Source of the DNA: Mycobacterium kyogaense
GTDB lineage: Bacteria > Actinomycetota > Actinomycetes > Mycobacteriales > Mycobacteriaceae
Length of the DNA stretch: 64,000 nucleotides
Reading direction: 5' to 3'
Assembly: GCF_003254575.1 (NCBI RefSeq)
Contig: NZ_QJUA01000023.1
Location: 24,905 to 88,904, forward strand
In this document: piece after piece, positions 1 through 7,829 of the stretch
Layout of the letters: each line of letters opens with the position of its first letter
Numbering within the stretch: the first letter of the stretch is position 1
The notes under the pieces: model-generated
Databases searched by the model: none
The model's input: the letters and a program-made list of their open reading frames with translations, nothing else
Told to the model about the DNA's origin: nothing
Program-made: the position numbers and the translations under genes

Positions 1-149
1 ATCGCCGAACTCTTGCTGCACGCAAAGCCCTGGGAGTAAGGGTTCGAGCGATCACCGCGCACACCGACCAATCGGCCGTTGTCGACAGTCGCGATCAGTC
101 CGCACATCGGTTCGCAGATCCGACAGAACGTGGGTTTCTCGACCTGCAT
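1..149 (-). CDS. Molybdopterin oxidoreductase, N-terminal part (runs off left edge)
   Basis: An open minus-strand frame starts at the ATG whose complement is at 147-149 and stays open to the window edge (49 codons seen). It has a strong ribosome site (GGAGG, 5 bp upstream). The N-terminus reads MQVEKPTFCRICEPMCG, followed after about 26 residues by GFACSK. This is the Cys-x2-Cys-x3-Cys-x(~27)-Cys pattern of the [4Fe-4S] domain that opens formate-dehydrogenase/assimilatory-nitrate-reductase-type molybdopterin enzymes. The substrate cannot be told from this piece. Its promoter carries a copy of the locus-wide palindrome (174-187), so it is probably the leftmost visible regulon member. The rest of the gene, with the Mo-bis-MGD domains, lies outside the window. 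Confidence 0.8.
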   Translation of the reverse strand, partial: MQVEKPTFCRICEPMCGLIATVDNGRLVGVRGDRSNPYSQGFACSKSSA

Positions 150-173
150 GCCCGCCTCCGACTTTTACTCAAG

Positions 174-187
174 ACCGACGCGACGGT
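174..187. promoter_or_regulatory. TetR-type operator copy 1
   Basis: ACCGACGCGACGGT, one of twelve copies of the ACCGNCGCGNCGGT palindrome in the window. It lies 25 bp upstream of the start of the leftward molybdopterin oxidoreductase gene. It is downstream of the TetR gene stop, so it most likely serves the leftward gene. Operator function is inferred from recurrence and position. Confidence 0.7.
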
Positions 188-246
188 CGGTCATTGAGAA
201 CGTAGCGAGAGGCGACGGGGCGGTCAACCACCGCCGATCAATATTT

Positions 247-930
247 CTACGGAACCGGTGACTCGCTTGCCAGTGAAAACTCGACTTTGAGGGCGCGCGG
301 GATCTTCGCCCCATCCAGGGTGCCCCGGTGGTCGTCTGCGGCGATTCCGGAAGACAGCATGTCCCAGAACGCATCGGCGACCGCGCGGTGCGACATCCGC
401 CCCGACGGCTTGAACCAGTACTGGGCGTGGTTCGCCATGCTGAGGATCGCCTGGGCGACGAGCCGGGGGTCTACCGCTCGCAGGCTGCCTTCGTCGATTG
501 CACCTTGAACCGTGGCCACCATCATATGGAAGTACTCACGCTCGAGTTCGCGGATCTCGGCCTCGCGATCCGTCGAGGACTTCATCTTGAGTTCGAAGAT
601 GGCGCGGTACTTCGCCGGCGAGTCGCTGACGAGTTTCAGTCCCTCCTGCATCATCTCCCGAACCAACTCGATGTAGGGCCGTCCACTTTGCATACGCTCT
701 CGCTGCTTGGCGATGAGACCGGCAAGCGTCTCGGTGCGGATGGCGAACAGCACGTCTTCCTTCAGTCGGAAGTAGTGGTAGAGACTGGACTTCGACACGT
801 CGAGCGCTTCTGCGATTGAGTCCATGGTCATTTCGTGGAATCCGCCACGGGCGATGAGTTCCTCCGCCTTTTGGAGTATCTGCGCTCGTCGCTGCACCCC
901 GGCAGCGGTCACACCCGGCTTGCGCGCCAT
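247..930 (-). CDS. TetR-family transcriptional regulator
   Basis: A 227-residue protein with an N-terminal TetR HTH: residues about 20-65 contain MTMDSIAEALDVSKSSLYHYF, the typical turn followed by the YxYF box. A divergent all-helical ligand domain follows. I chose the ATG at 930 (MARKPGV); the frame stays open for 36 more codons, but those run through the putative operator at 1001-1014 and do not look like protein. It is divergent from an acyl-CoA synthetase. TetR proteins in such loci usually repress catabolic operons and release DNA on binding an acyl-CoA or other pathway ligand. It is the only TetR gene in the window and sits beside a degenerate copy of the recurrent palindrome, so it is the best candidate for the regulator of the whole locus. 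That link is inference. Confidence 0.9.
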   Translation of the reverse strand: MARKPGVTAAGVQRRAQILQKAEELIARGGFHEMTMDSIAEALDVSKSSLYHYFRLKEDVLFAIRTETLAGLIAKQRERMQSGRPYIELVREMMQEGLKLVSDSPAKYRAIFELKMKSSTDREAEIRELEREYFHMMVATVQGAIDEGSLRAVDPRLVAQAILSMANHAQYWFKPSGRMSHRAVADAFWDMLSSGIAADDHRGTLDGAKIPRALKVEFSLASESPVP

Positions 931-1000
931 GTTCGTCCCATCGCTAGTCGACCAGTGCCATTGCGAACGACGCCGCCCATGGCACCCCCGGTGATAATAG

Positions 1001-1014
1001 ACCGTCTTGTCGGT
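1001..1014. promoter_or_regulatory. TetR-type operator copy 2 (divergent tetR / fadD promoter)
   Basis: ACCGTCTTGTCGGT, with the centre changed from CGCG-type to TT but both outer half-sites conserved. It lies between the TetR gene (start 930) and the acyl-CoA synthetase gene (start 1096). Read toward the TetR gene, TATTAT follows directly and could be its -10. This suggests autoregulation. The degenerate centre may give weaker binding, as is common for a regulator's own promoter. Confidence 0.6.
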
Positions 1015-1095
1015 TGACTTTTGGTTGACTAGGAGCATACCGTCCTTCGTGTCGCTGGAGGGGCTGTCGATTCGCTACCTCCTTCCTTCGTCCCC

Positions 1096-2631
1096 GTGGT
1101 GGATTCCGTGCGCACTGCAAGCCCTGGACTGTACGAACGACTGCTTCAGCTGAAGGACGACCATCCCGACAAGATCGCGGTGATCACCGGCGATCAGCAG
1201 CATTCTTTCGCCGATCTTTTCACGCGAATCGAAAGGCTGACCCGTCATCTCGCCGCCGAGGGGATCGGAGCCGGTGAACGAGTTCTCTGGGTGGGGGGCA
1301 ACAGCCATCACATCCTCGAATTGATGATCGCCTGTTCGCGTTTGAGCGCGACGCTGTGTCCGGTCAACTGGCGACAGTCGCCCGACGAACTCGCGTTCGT
1401 CCTGCGGGATTGGGCTCCCCGTGTCGTGGTGTGGCAGTCCATCGACGGCGAGGACCGTCTGACGGACGCGCGAACACGCGCAGCGGCGCCGGGTGCGGTC
1501 TGGCTGCCAGTCGACGTTGCAGGCGAATACGACATGCGGTCGATAGCTGGACTGCCCCTTGAACAGCAGACCGATGTGGGCACTGCTCAGCCCTCGGACG
1601 TACCGATTCTGGCGCTGTACACCGCGGCGTTCTCCGGCCATCCCGGAGCGGCGTTGCTCTCGGAGCACGGCCTCTACTTGCAAGCGCTTGCTCATATTCC
1701 GGTCCTGGAGGCCACCGCCGACGATGTCAATCTCGTGGCCACACCGCTGTTCCACGTGCTCGGGTGGGTCTCCTTGCTGACATTCTTCGTCTGCGGATCG
1801 ACGAACGTGTTCATCCCCCGACCCGACGCCGAGGTCATCTGCCGCGCCATCGTCGCCAACGGGGGCACAACGGGAACCGTCATGCCTCAAACCGCTTTGC
1901 AGATAGGCGAATTGAATGCCGACGGGCGATACGATTTGAGCCGATTCCGGTCTGCGGTTCGCGTACGCGGATGGCGCGACATGACGAGGCCTGGAACGAT
2001 GGTCGGCGGATACGGACAGACCGAGACGGGTGGCCCTGTGCTGCTGGCACTACCGGGGGCGCGACTGGGCGGTCCCATCCAGGGTCGCCCCTCGCCCGTC
2101 GCGCGGGTGCGGGTGGTCGACGACAGCGGTCGTGATGTCGCAGTCGATGAGACCGGGGAACTGCTGGTCTCTGGTCCGACCGTCACGGTCGGGTACTGGA
2201 ATCGACCTGCGGAGAACGACGAACGCCGCCGAGGCGTGTGGTGGAGAACAACCGATCTGGGTAGACGTGACGACGCGGGGGTGATCACGTTCATCGGTCC
2301 GAATCGCCGCATGATCAAGACAGGCGGTGAGAACGTCTATCCCGCAGAGGTTGAAGCCTGCCTCGAGGCGCACCCACAGGTGAAGTCCGCCGCTTTGGTG
2401 GGCGTTGCGGACAAGACGTGGGGTCAGGTCGTCGCCGCCATCGCCGTAAGGGAAACTGATGGCGAGGTCGATGAACCAACGCTCATCGCCTATGCGCAGG
2501 ACAAGCTGGCCCGATACAAAGCTCCGAGACAGGTGATTTTCGTGGAGGACATGCCGACCGTCAACGGCACCAAGGACTACCAGGAACTCGACGCGCGGTT
2601 CGGCGGCGGAAACTACCCCGGCTCAGCTTGA
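1096..2631 (+). CDS. AMP-dependent acyl-CoA synthetase, atypical P-loop (FadD-like)
   Basis: A 511-residue ANL-superfamily adenylating enzyme, predicted to activate a carboxylic acid to its CoA thioester via an acyl-AMP. Recognisable motifs are GYGQTE (A5), WWRTTDLGRRD (A7 region), KTGGENVYPAEVE (A8 hinge) and a C-terminal NGTKDYQEL carrying a lysine where the catalytic Lys is expected. The phosphate-binding A3 loop is degenerate: LYTAAFSGHPGAALLS in place of the usual Thr-Ser-Gly-Thr-Thr-Gly-x-Pro-Lys-Gly, without the Lys. It may be slow, or specialised for a different step. The start is a GTG at 1096 with a poor ribosome site; a second GTG follows directly. It is divergent from the TetR gene and convergent with the DUF35 gene, whose 3' end it overlaps by 9 bp. 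Confidence 0.87.
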   Translation: MVDSVRTASPGLYERLLQLKDDHPDKIAVITGDQQHSFADLFTRIERLTRHLAAEGIGAGERVLWVGGNSHHILELMIACSRLSATLCPVNWRQSPDELAFVLRDWAPRVVVWQSIDGEDRLTDARTRAAAPGAVWLPVDVAGEYDMRSIAGLPLEQQTDVGTAQPSDVPILALYTAAFSGHPGAALLSEHGLYLQALAHIPVLEATADDVNLVATPLFHVLGWVSLLTFFVCGSTNVFIPRPDAEVICRAIVANGGTTGTVMPQTALQIGELNADGRYDLSRFRSAVRVRGWRDMTRPGTMVGGYGQTETGGPVLLALPGARLGGPIQGRPSPVARVRVVDDSGRDVAVDETGELLVSGPTVTVGYWNRPAENDERRRGVWWRTTDLGRRDDAGVITFIGPNRRMIKTGGENVYPAEVEACLEAHPQVKSAALVGVADKTWGQVVAAIAVRETDGEVDEPTLIAYAQDKLARYKAPRQVIFVEDMPTVNGTKDYQELDARFGGGNYPGSA

Positions 2632-3066
2632 TTCGACGATACGCACCCAGGGCATGGTGACCGGGGCGCCACCCTTGGGGTCGTCGACGTCGGTGAAGCT
2701 CGCCACCACCCTCGAGCCGACGCGCACCAGGGGTGCCTGCGACTCATCGGCCAGGTTGGTCAGAAGCGTCACTCCCGGCGCCTCGTCGAACTGCACCTGC
2801 AGCACGGTGAAGGGCACTTTCGCCCGGGATCCTGGAAGGAAGGCGCGACGGACGACGGTGAAACTGTAGACCGTCCCAACTGGATCGATTGCCGCCCAGA
2901 TGAATTCCTCGCCCATACAGCCGGCGCAGAAATCTCGCGGGTACCACTGGAACCGGCCGCAACGGACGCACTGCGGGAAACGCATTTCACGTTGCGCGCA
3001 TGCCGCCCAGAAGGGTTTCAGTGGCTCCCAGCTCACGTCGGGGAGCAGTTCGGAGATCGCGCGCAT
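2623..3066 (-). CDS. DUF35 OB-fold / zinc-ribbon partner of thiolase-like protein
   Basis: A 147-residue protein with an N-terminal rubredoxin-like zinc ribbon (CVRCGRFQWYPRDFCAGC, residues about 33-50) and a C-terminal OB-fold. This is the architecture of DUF35 proteins such as ChsH2, which bind acyl-CoA chains and form obligate complexes with lipid-transfer-protein-type thiolase/aldolases. The ATG at 3066 overlaps the stop of the upstream thiolase-like gene (TGATG), so translation is almost certainly coupled and the two proteins should form a complex. The same frame is open upstream, but that part is antisense to the thiolase-like gene and is not coding. Confidence 0.9.
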   Translation of the reverse strand: MRAISELLPDVSWEPLKPFWAACAQREMRFPQCVRCGRFQWYPRDFCAGCMGEEFIWAAIDPVGTVYSFTVVRRAFLPGSRAKVPFTVLQVQFDEAPGVTLLTNLADESQAPLVRVGSRVVASFTDVDDPKGGAPVTMPWVRIVESS

Positions 3067-4217
3067 CAGCCCTTGCCCAGTAGAACGGTAGTGTGCTCCG
3101 TGTCGGCCCACGCTGCCACGAGCGCCACCTCGGCGCCGGTTTGCTGTCGGGAGTCTTCCGCATCGCCCCTCAATTGGGTCACGGCCTCGATGACCATGTT
3201 GATGCCAGGCACGTAGGAATGTGACAGCAGGCCGCCGTGGGTGTTGACGGGTAGTGATCCCCCGGGCGCGGCGGCACCGGACGCGAAGAAGTCCAGGCCC
3301 TCTCCGGCGCCGCAAAATCCGATGTCCTCCAGCTGCAAGACGGGGATGATGCTGAAGCAGTCGTAGAGGTAGGCGATGTTCACATCTCGCGTGGCGAGCC
3401 CGGCGCGCTTGAGCGCGTTCGGCCCGGACAATCTCGACGGTAGGTTCAGATGGTCGTTTCGGACACCCAGGTACTCCTGCGACGGAATGGGCTCGACAGC
3501 GCGCGCCAGCGACAGAATGTCCACTGGCGGGTGGGCGGCGTCGATCGCGCGCTCCTTGGTCGTGACGATGAAGGCGCACGCACCGTCGCTGATCAAGCAG
3601 CAGTCCAGTTTTCGTAGCGGATCAGCGATCATCGGGGACGCCGCGTAATCGTCGGCGGTCAACGGGTCCCTGCACAGCGCGGAGGGGTTGAGTGCGGCCC
3701 ACGCCCTGGTCGTGATGGGAACCGCGGAGATCAAATCCTCGTCCACGCCGTATTCCGCGCAGTAGCGCTTGGCCATGGTCGCCATGTAGACCGGCTGCGG
3801 ATAGAACCCGAAGGGCATCTCCATGTTGGCCTTGTACGGGTCTGAGGAGTGATGCGTTCCGGGACCCCCGATCAGGCTCAAATTCAGACCGTACACGCAC
3901 AGGAACGTCGATCCTTGGCCCGTGCTGGCGGCTGCTTGGGCCAAGGCGATCGTGGCGACCGCGCCGGATCCGACAAGGCCGATGTTCGCAGTGAACACAT
4001 CGGGTTTCAGGTTCAACGCAGCGTGGAGGTCCGGCATGATATGCGGGGTGCTGTAGGCCTCACTGAGCACGCCGTCGAGGCTCTCCGGAGAGATGCCGGC
4101 ATCGTCGCACGCGGCGAGCGCAGCCTCCACGACGAGTTTGCTCACAGAACTGTGATGCGACCACGCAGGGCGCGTTGCGCCAATCCCCACGATCGACATG
4201 GCTTGCAATGTGCCCAT
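3066..4217 (-). CDS. Lipid-transfer-protein / thiolase-like enzyme (Ltp2-type, no nucleophilic Cys)
   Basis: A 383-residue thiolase-fold protein of the SCP-x/Ltp group. It has the conserved SIVGIG N-terminus and an NTHGGLLSH C-terminal motif. The usual active-site Cys near residue 90 is absent: the region reads NIGLVGSGAVAT. With a DUF35 partner immediately downstream, it resembles Ltp2-ChsH2-type complexes, which do retro-aldol cleavage of beta-hydroxy acyl-CoA side chains rather than thiolysis. I therefore predict an aldolase removing a short acyl-CoA from a branched substrate. The start at 4217 (MGTLQAMSI) is preferred to the longer frame at 4313, because that would translate through the palindrome at 4252-4279. 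An alternative ATG is at 4199. Confidence 0.87.
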   Translation of the reverse strand: MGTLQAMSIVGIGATRPAWSHHSSVSKLVVEAALAACDDAGISPESLDGVLSEAYSTPHIMPDLHAALNLKPDVFTANIGLVGSGAVATIALAQAAASTGQGSTFLCVYGLNLSLIGGPGTHHSSDPYKANMEMPFGFYPQPVYMATMAKRYCAEYGVDEDLISAVPITTRAWAALNPSALCRDPLTADDYAASPMIADPLRKLDCCLISDGACAFIVTTKERAIDAAHPPVDILSLARAVEPIPSQEYLGVRNDHLNLPSRLSGPNALKRAGLATRDVNIAYLYDCFSIIPVLQLEDIGFCGAGEGLDFFASGAAAPGGSLPVNTHGGLLSHSYVPGINMVIEAVTQLRGDAEDSRQQTGAEVALVAAWADTEHTTVLLGKG

Positions 4218-4251
4218 GGCCTGCGACTCCGTTTCCCCGACATCTCCGAAT

Positions 4252-4279
4252 TTACACGACCGACGCGTCGGTCGTGTAA
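4252..4279. promoter_or_regulatory. TetR-type operator copy 3, perfect 28-bp palindrome
   Basis: The core ACCGACGCGTCGGT (4259-4272) sits in a perfect 28-bp palindrome whose half-site is TTACACGACCGACG. It is the most symmetric copy in the window. On the minus strand TAAATT begins 5 bp beyond the core, a fitting -10 for the thiolase-like/DUF35 operon starting at 4217. It lies between that operon and the end of the aldehyde dehydrogenase gene. Confidence 0.78.
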
Positions 4280-4347
4280 TCATGTGGGCGTCACCACACG
4301 CAACCGCCGCCACTGGCGGGGTGGTGCTGCCCCATACGGACGTGCGT

Positions 4348-5802
4348 TTACTCCAGGTCGACCATGACGTTTTTCATCCGGAGGAATTCCAGCAGTGCTC
4401 CCTTGCCCCCTTCACGCCCGTAGCCGCTCTGCTTCACCCCGCCGAACGGGGCCTCCGGGCCGCCCATCGCTCCGCCGCCGTTGACACCGACGTTGCCGAC
4501 GTCGAGCGCCGCGGCGACTCGCACCGCTCGGGACAGGTCCCGAGTGTGCACGAATCCTGCGAGTCCGTAGGGGGTGTCGTTGGCCATGTCCACCGCCTGC
4601 TCCTCGTCCGCGAATCGCAAAACTGCGAGGACCGGTCCGAAGATCTCCTCTTGCGCCAACTCGCTTCCGTTGTCAACGTCACCGAAAACCGTTGGTGGAA
4701 GGTAATATCCGTCGCGGAGCTCACCTAGCAGGCGTTCGCCGCCGATCAGGAGCTTTCCCGAGCCGCTCTCATGTGCGCGGTCGACGAAGCCGAGGATGCG
4801 CTCGCACGCGGCCTCGGTGATGACGGGGCCCATGGTCACTTTCGGGTCGAACGGATCTCCCACGCGCACGTGCCGCAGAGCCGCTGTCACCGATTCAACA
4901 AACTCGTCGTAGATGGTGTCCTGCACCAGCAATCGAGAAGGCACTATGCAGCCCTGCCCTGAAAGCACGATGATCCCCAGCGCAGACTTGAGGGCCTTCT
5001 TCCGGTCCGCGTCGTCGAAGACGATGTTGGCCGATTTGCCACCGAGTTCAAGCAGTAGGGGTGTCAGCCGGCGCGCGCAGGCCGCCGAGATGGCGCGGGC
5101 GGTCGTGACTCCACCGGTGAAACTGATCTTGTCGATCTCGGGGTGGGAGACAAGGGCCGCGCCCGCGGATCCGTCGCCGGTGACCACGTTGACCACACCG
5201 GCCGGAACACCCGCCTCACGTGCGAGCCGTGCAAACAGCAACGCGCTGAACGGCGCCAGTTCCGATGGCTTGACCACGACACAGCACCCGGCTGCGAGCG
5301 CCGGCATCACCGAGATCCCCATGGAGGCCGCGGGACCGTTCCAGGTCAGAATGATGCCGACAACCCCGTACGGCTCGGCCAGTGCGTAGTCGAAGACATC
5401 GGCCGGCGACGACACGACTTCGCCGGCCAACTTGTCAGCCCATGTGGCGGCGCTGTCAGCCCAGTCGATTCCCATTTGGACGATCGCGTCGCCGATCTGG
5501 ACCGGTATCCCGCATTCCTGAGCGGATAGCGCCACGAAATCGTCACGATGGCGCTCCATCAGCCCGACGAGTCGCTGCAGAACCCGTCGCCGTTCGGTCG
5601 GGTGCCACCGCCGCCACGTCGGGAAGGCCGCGCGCGCCGCACTGGCCGCTTCGTCGATCTCCGCAGCCCCGGCCATCAGGACATCGGCTTGGGCCAGGCC
5701 GTTGGCGGCGTTCACATGCGGGCGGCTGCCGCCGGTTGCCGATGTGCGCCAGTCTTCTCCGATGAGAAGTCCAACGGGAGGTGTGATGGGGCTGATCGTC
5801 AT
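4348..5802 (-). CDS. NAD(P)-dependent aldehyde dehydrogenase
   Basis: A 484-residue ALDH-superfamily enzyme, oxidising an aldehyde to a carboxylate. It shows VVVKPSE (cofactor Lys), LELGGKSANIVF (general-base Glu) and SGQGCIVPSR (catalytic Cys). The cofactor/oxyanion motif is ILTWNGP instead of the usual PWNFP, a mild departure. The ATG at 5802 (MTISPITPP) overlaps the stop of the upstream SnoaL-like gene by 4 bp (ATGA). It is the last gene of a P450 - SnoaL-like - ALDH operon, suggesting that it finishes oxidation of an alcohol or aldehyde made by the P450. Confidence 0.93.
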   Translation of the reverse strand: MTISPITPPVGLLIGEDWRTSATGGSRPHVNAANGLAQADVLMAGAAEIDEAASAARAAFPTWRRWHPTERRRVLQRLVGLMERHRDDFVALSAQECGIPVQIGDAIVQMGIDWADSAATWADKLAGEVVSSPADVFDYALAEPYGVVGIILTWNGPAASMGISVMPALAAGCCVVVKPSELAPFSALLFARLAREAGVPAGVVNVVTGDGSAGAALVSHPEIDKISFTGGVTTARAISAACARRLTPLLLELGGKSANIVFDDADRKKALKSALGIIVLSGQGCIVPSRLLVQDTIYDEFVESVTAALRHVRVGDPFDPKVTMGPVITEAACERILGFVDRAHESGSGKLLIGGERLLGELRDGYYLPPTVFGDVDNGSELAQEEIFGPVLAVLRFADEEQAVDMANDTPYGLAGFVHTRDLSRAVRVAAALDVGNVGVNGGGAMGGPEAPFGGVKQSGYGREGGKGALLEFLRMKNVMVDLE

Positions 5803-6350
5803 TGATTCTCCGCTCGTCGGCGTCCGTCCCACAGCGTTCCCGCGTTCAACCCGTCGAAGAACTTCTCTCGGCCGACGTCGTCGACCAACCATTGGTGGCT
5901 GATGTGCCAGCTCGTGATCCGCCAGCGCTGTGGCTCACGCGCCCAGGTTCCTTCATAGAGCCCACCCAGCAGCATCACACGCTCCGGTGTCTCCGCGGAA
6001 CGTGAGACGACCAGCATGTAGCTCGCTGTCGATGCTGTGTCGCCGGCTTGTCCGATGTGGATGTCGGCGTTCACACCGTGGTGCCGGTACCCCCCCACGC
6101 CGAGGCTCTCGACAACGGGCCGGACTTGAGAACGCCCGTGGAGGACGAGGTTTCGGCCGGATCCGAATGGAATGTTGCTCGCCGACCATTCGACGTCGTC
6201 ACGGTAGAGGTCCATGACGTCGTCGACCCGTCCCGAGTCGATGGCGTAGAAGTATTCATTGAGCGCGCACCGGACGTCGCGCTCCGCTTCGAGGCGTTCG
6301 ACGCGCGCCAGGATGCCCGCCGTGGCGCTGAGCTCATCGGATTGCGTCAC
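5799..6350 (-). CDS. SnoaL-like / NTF2-fold protein
   Basis: A 183-residue single-domain protein with the NTF2/SnoaL pattern: an N-terminal helix (RCALNEYFYAIDSGRVDDVMDLY), then strands ending in RWRITSWHISHQWL. The cone-shaped fold is shared with ketosteroid isomerase, scytalone dehydratase and polyketide cyclases, and with subunits of aromatic-ring dioxygenases. I cannot assign a reaction. It lies 2 bp downstream of a P450 and overlaps the ALDH gene, so it probably acts on the P450 product or a near neighbour. A second SnoaL-like gene lies at 28919-29404. Confidence 0.83.
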   Translation of the reverse strand: MTQSDELSATAGILARVERLEAERDVRCALNEYFYAIDSGRVDDVMDLYRDDVEWSASNIPFGSGRNLVLHGRSQVRPVVESLGVGGYRHHGVNADIHIGQAGDTASTASYMLVVSRSAETPERVMLLGGLYEGTWAREPQRWRITSWHISHQWLVDDVGREKFFDGLNAGTLWDGRRRAENQ

Positions 6351-6351
6351 C

Positions 6352-7590
6352 TCAGACCGCCACCGCTGATGTCGCCCACTTCATCGGGAGCCGGGTGGGC
6401 CCCTGCACCGCTCCGAAGGGCGGTTTCCACAGCACGCCCTGAGTATCCGTTTCGTCCAACTGGAGGTTAGGGAGCCGTCGTGAAAGTATCGTCAGCGCCT
6501 CTTCCAGTTCGGCCCGCGCCAGGAACTGACCCGCGCACTGGTGTGGCCCGGCCCCGAACGTCAGCTGCGGTCGCAATTTCTTCTCGCCGAATCGCCGGAT
6601 GTCGAACTCGTAGGGGTCGGCGTACACGGAATGGTCGAAATGCGCTCCGGGATTGATGACTTCAACGAACACTCCCTCGGGAAGCACAACATCGTTGTAT
6701 TCGATCGCCTCGCGTGTGTATCGCAGTGACTTGAACGTCACCGGCCGAAAGCGCAGTACCTCCTCCACCGCGGAGGACACCAGGCTGGGATCGTCGGCGA
6801 GCGCGGCCCATTGGTCGGGATGATGGGCGAACAGCCACAGCGCATTCGCCAGCTGAAGCCTGGTCGTGTCGGAGCCGGCGACTATGGACAGCAACACCAA
6901 GTTCACCATCTCCTGGTTCGACAGTCGGTCACCCTCCTCCTCGGCGCGGATCAGCAGCGATAAGGTGTCGTCGCCCTCGTTTCCGCGCAGTTCTTCGATG
7001 CGCTTCATCACGTAGTCGGTGACGTCCTTCATTGTCTCTTCGATTTGAGCCAAGTGCTTTCGGACGTCGATGCTCATCACCATCCCGAGTATGTCGGCCC
7101 ACTCGCTCATCTGTCCGGCTGCCGACTCGGGGAAACCCAGCCAGACGCACATGACCCGCGGCGGTAGCGGGACTGCGATCTCGGCTACCAGGTCGGCATG
7201 CCCGCGGCCCTCAATGCCGTCGACGAGCTCGGTGAGGAACTCCCGGATTGCCGGTCGGAATCTGTCGGCGTTCTCCCGACTCAGCGCAGGCATGATGAGA
7301 CTGCGCAGGCGACGGTGCTCCTCGCCGTGAAGAACCATGAGGCTGTTGGCCATGGCCTTCTGAGCGATGCCTTCCTTGACGCCGTGCTCGCTCATCCCGA
7401 AGTCCGGTGGTGCGCTGAGTCTTTGGTCGCGGAGGAAACGGAAGCACTCGTTGTAGCGAAGCACGGCCACGCCGAACGGGGTGCGTGCTATCCAGTCGGT
7501 TTCGGCGATCTTCAGGGCAGCAGCGTCCGGGTCTGCAGCCACTGCGCGATCAAAATAGTCGAGGCGTGGCAGGTCGTCGATCTGGCGCAT
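6352..7590 (-). CDS. Cytochrome P450 (first of three)
   Basis: A 412-residue soluble bacterial P450. It has the I-helix oxygen-activation motif AGSDTTR, the K-helix ExxR in EEVLR, and the heme-thiolate loop FGAGPHQCAGQFLA with the ligand Cys at about residue 352. It would hydroxylate the substrate using electrons from a [3Fe-4S] ferredoxin; two such genes are encoded further right. The ATG at 7590 (MRQIDDLPRLDYFD) has a strong AGGAGG upstream; the longer frame to 7644 is unlikely. It is first in an operon with the SnoaL-like and ALDH genes. No good copy of the palindrome is seen before it, only a weak one at 7652-7665; it may be read from the upstream ALDH operon. Confidence 0.94.
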   Translation of the reverse strand: MRQIDDLPRLDYFDRAVAADPDAAALKIAETDWIARTPFGVAVLRYNECFRFLRDQRLSAPPDFGMSEHGVKEGIAQKAMANSLMVLHGEEHRRLRSLIMPALSRENADRFRPAIREFLTELVDGIEGRGHADLVAEIAVPLPPRVMCVWLGFPESAAGQMSEWADILGMVMSIDVRKHLAQIEETMKDVTDYVMKRIEELRGNEGDDTLSLLIRAEEEGDRLSNQEMVNLVLLSIVAGSDTTRLQLANALWLFAHHPDQWAALADDPSLVSSAVEEVLRFRPVTFKSLRYTREAIEYNDVVLPEGVFVEVINPGAHFDHSVYADPYEFDIRRFGEKKLRPQLTFGAGPHQCAGQFLARAELEEALTILSRRLPNLQLDETDTQGVLWKPPFGAVQGPTRLPMKWATSAVAV

Positions 7591-7829
7591 ATTTGGTCCT
7601 CCTCGGTGTGGCGAACGGGCACACGCGTGGTGCTCGGAAAACAATAGGTCGACCGATGTAACGGCTGAACGATGCCGCCGGCGTCGATTCGAGGGCGACA
7701 GCTACCGAATCGCGCACACGAAGAGCCGTTCGATGGGCCTGCGGCGCGATGCTCCACACATGGTCGAGCGCCCACCGCCAGCGCACCGCCAGTGGTTCGC
7801 CCGGGGACTCTCAACTTTCTTGCGAATCG

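Noticed and set aside
1075..1890. 271-codon open frame on the minus strand
   Set aside because: Antisense to the acyl-CoA synthetase; no ribosome site or motif.
7652..7665. ACCGATGTAACGGC before the first P450 as a 13th operator
   Set aside because: Three departures from the consensus including half-site positions, and no -10 at the fixed spacing.
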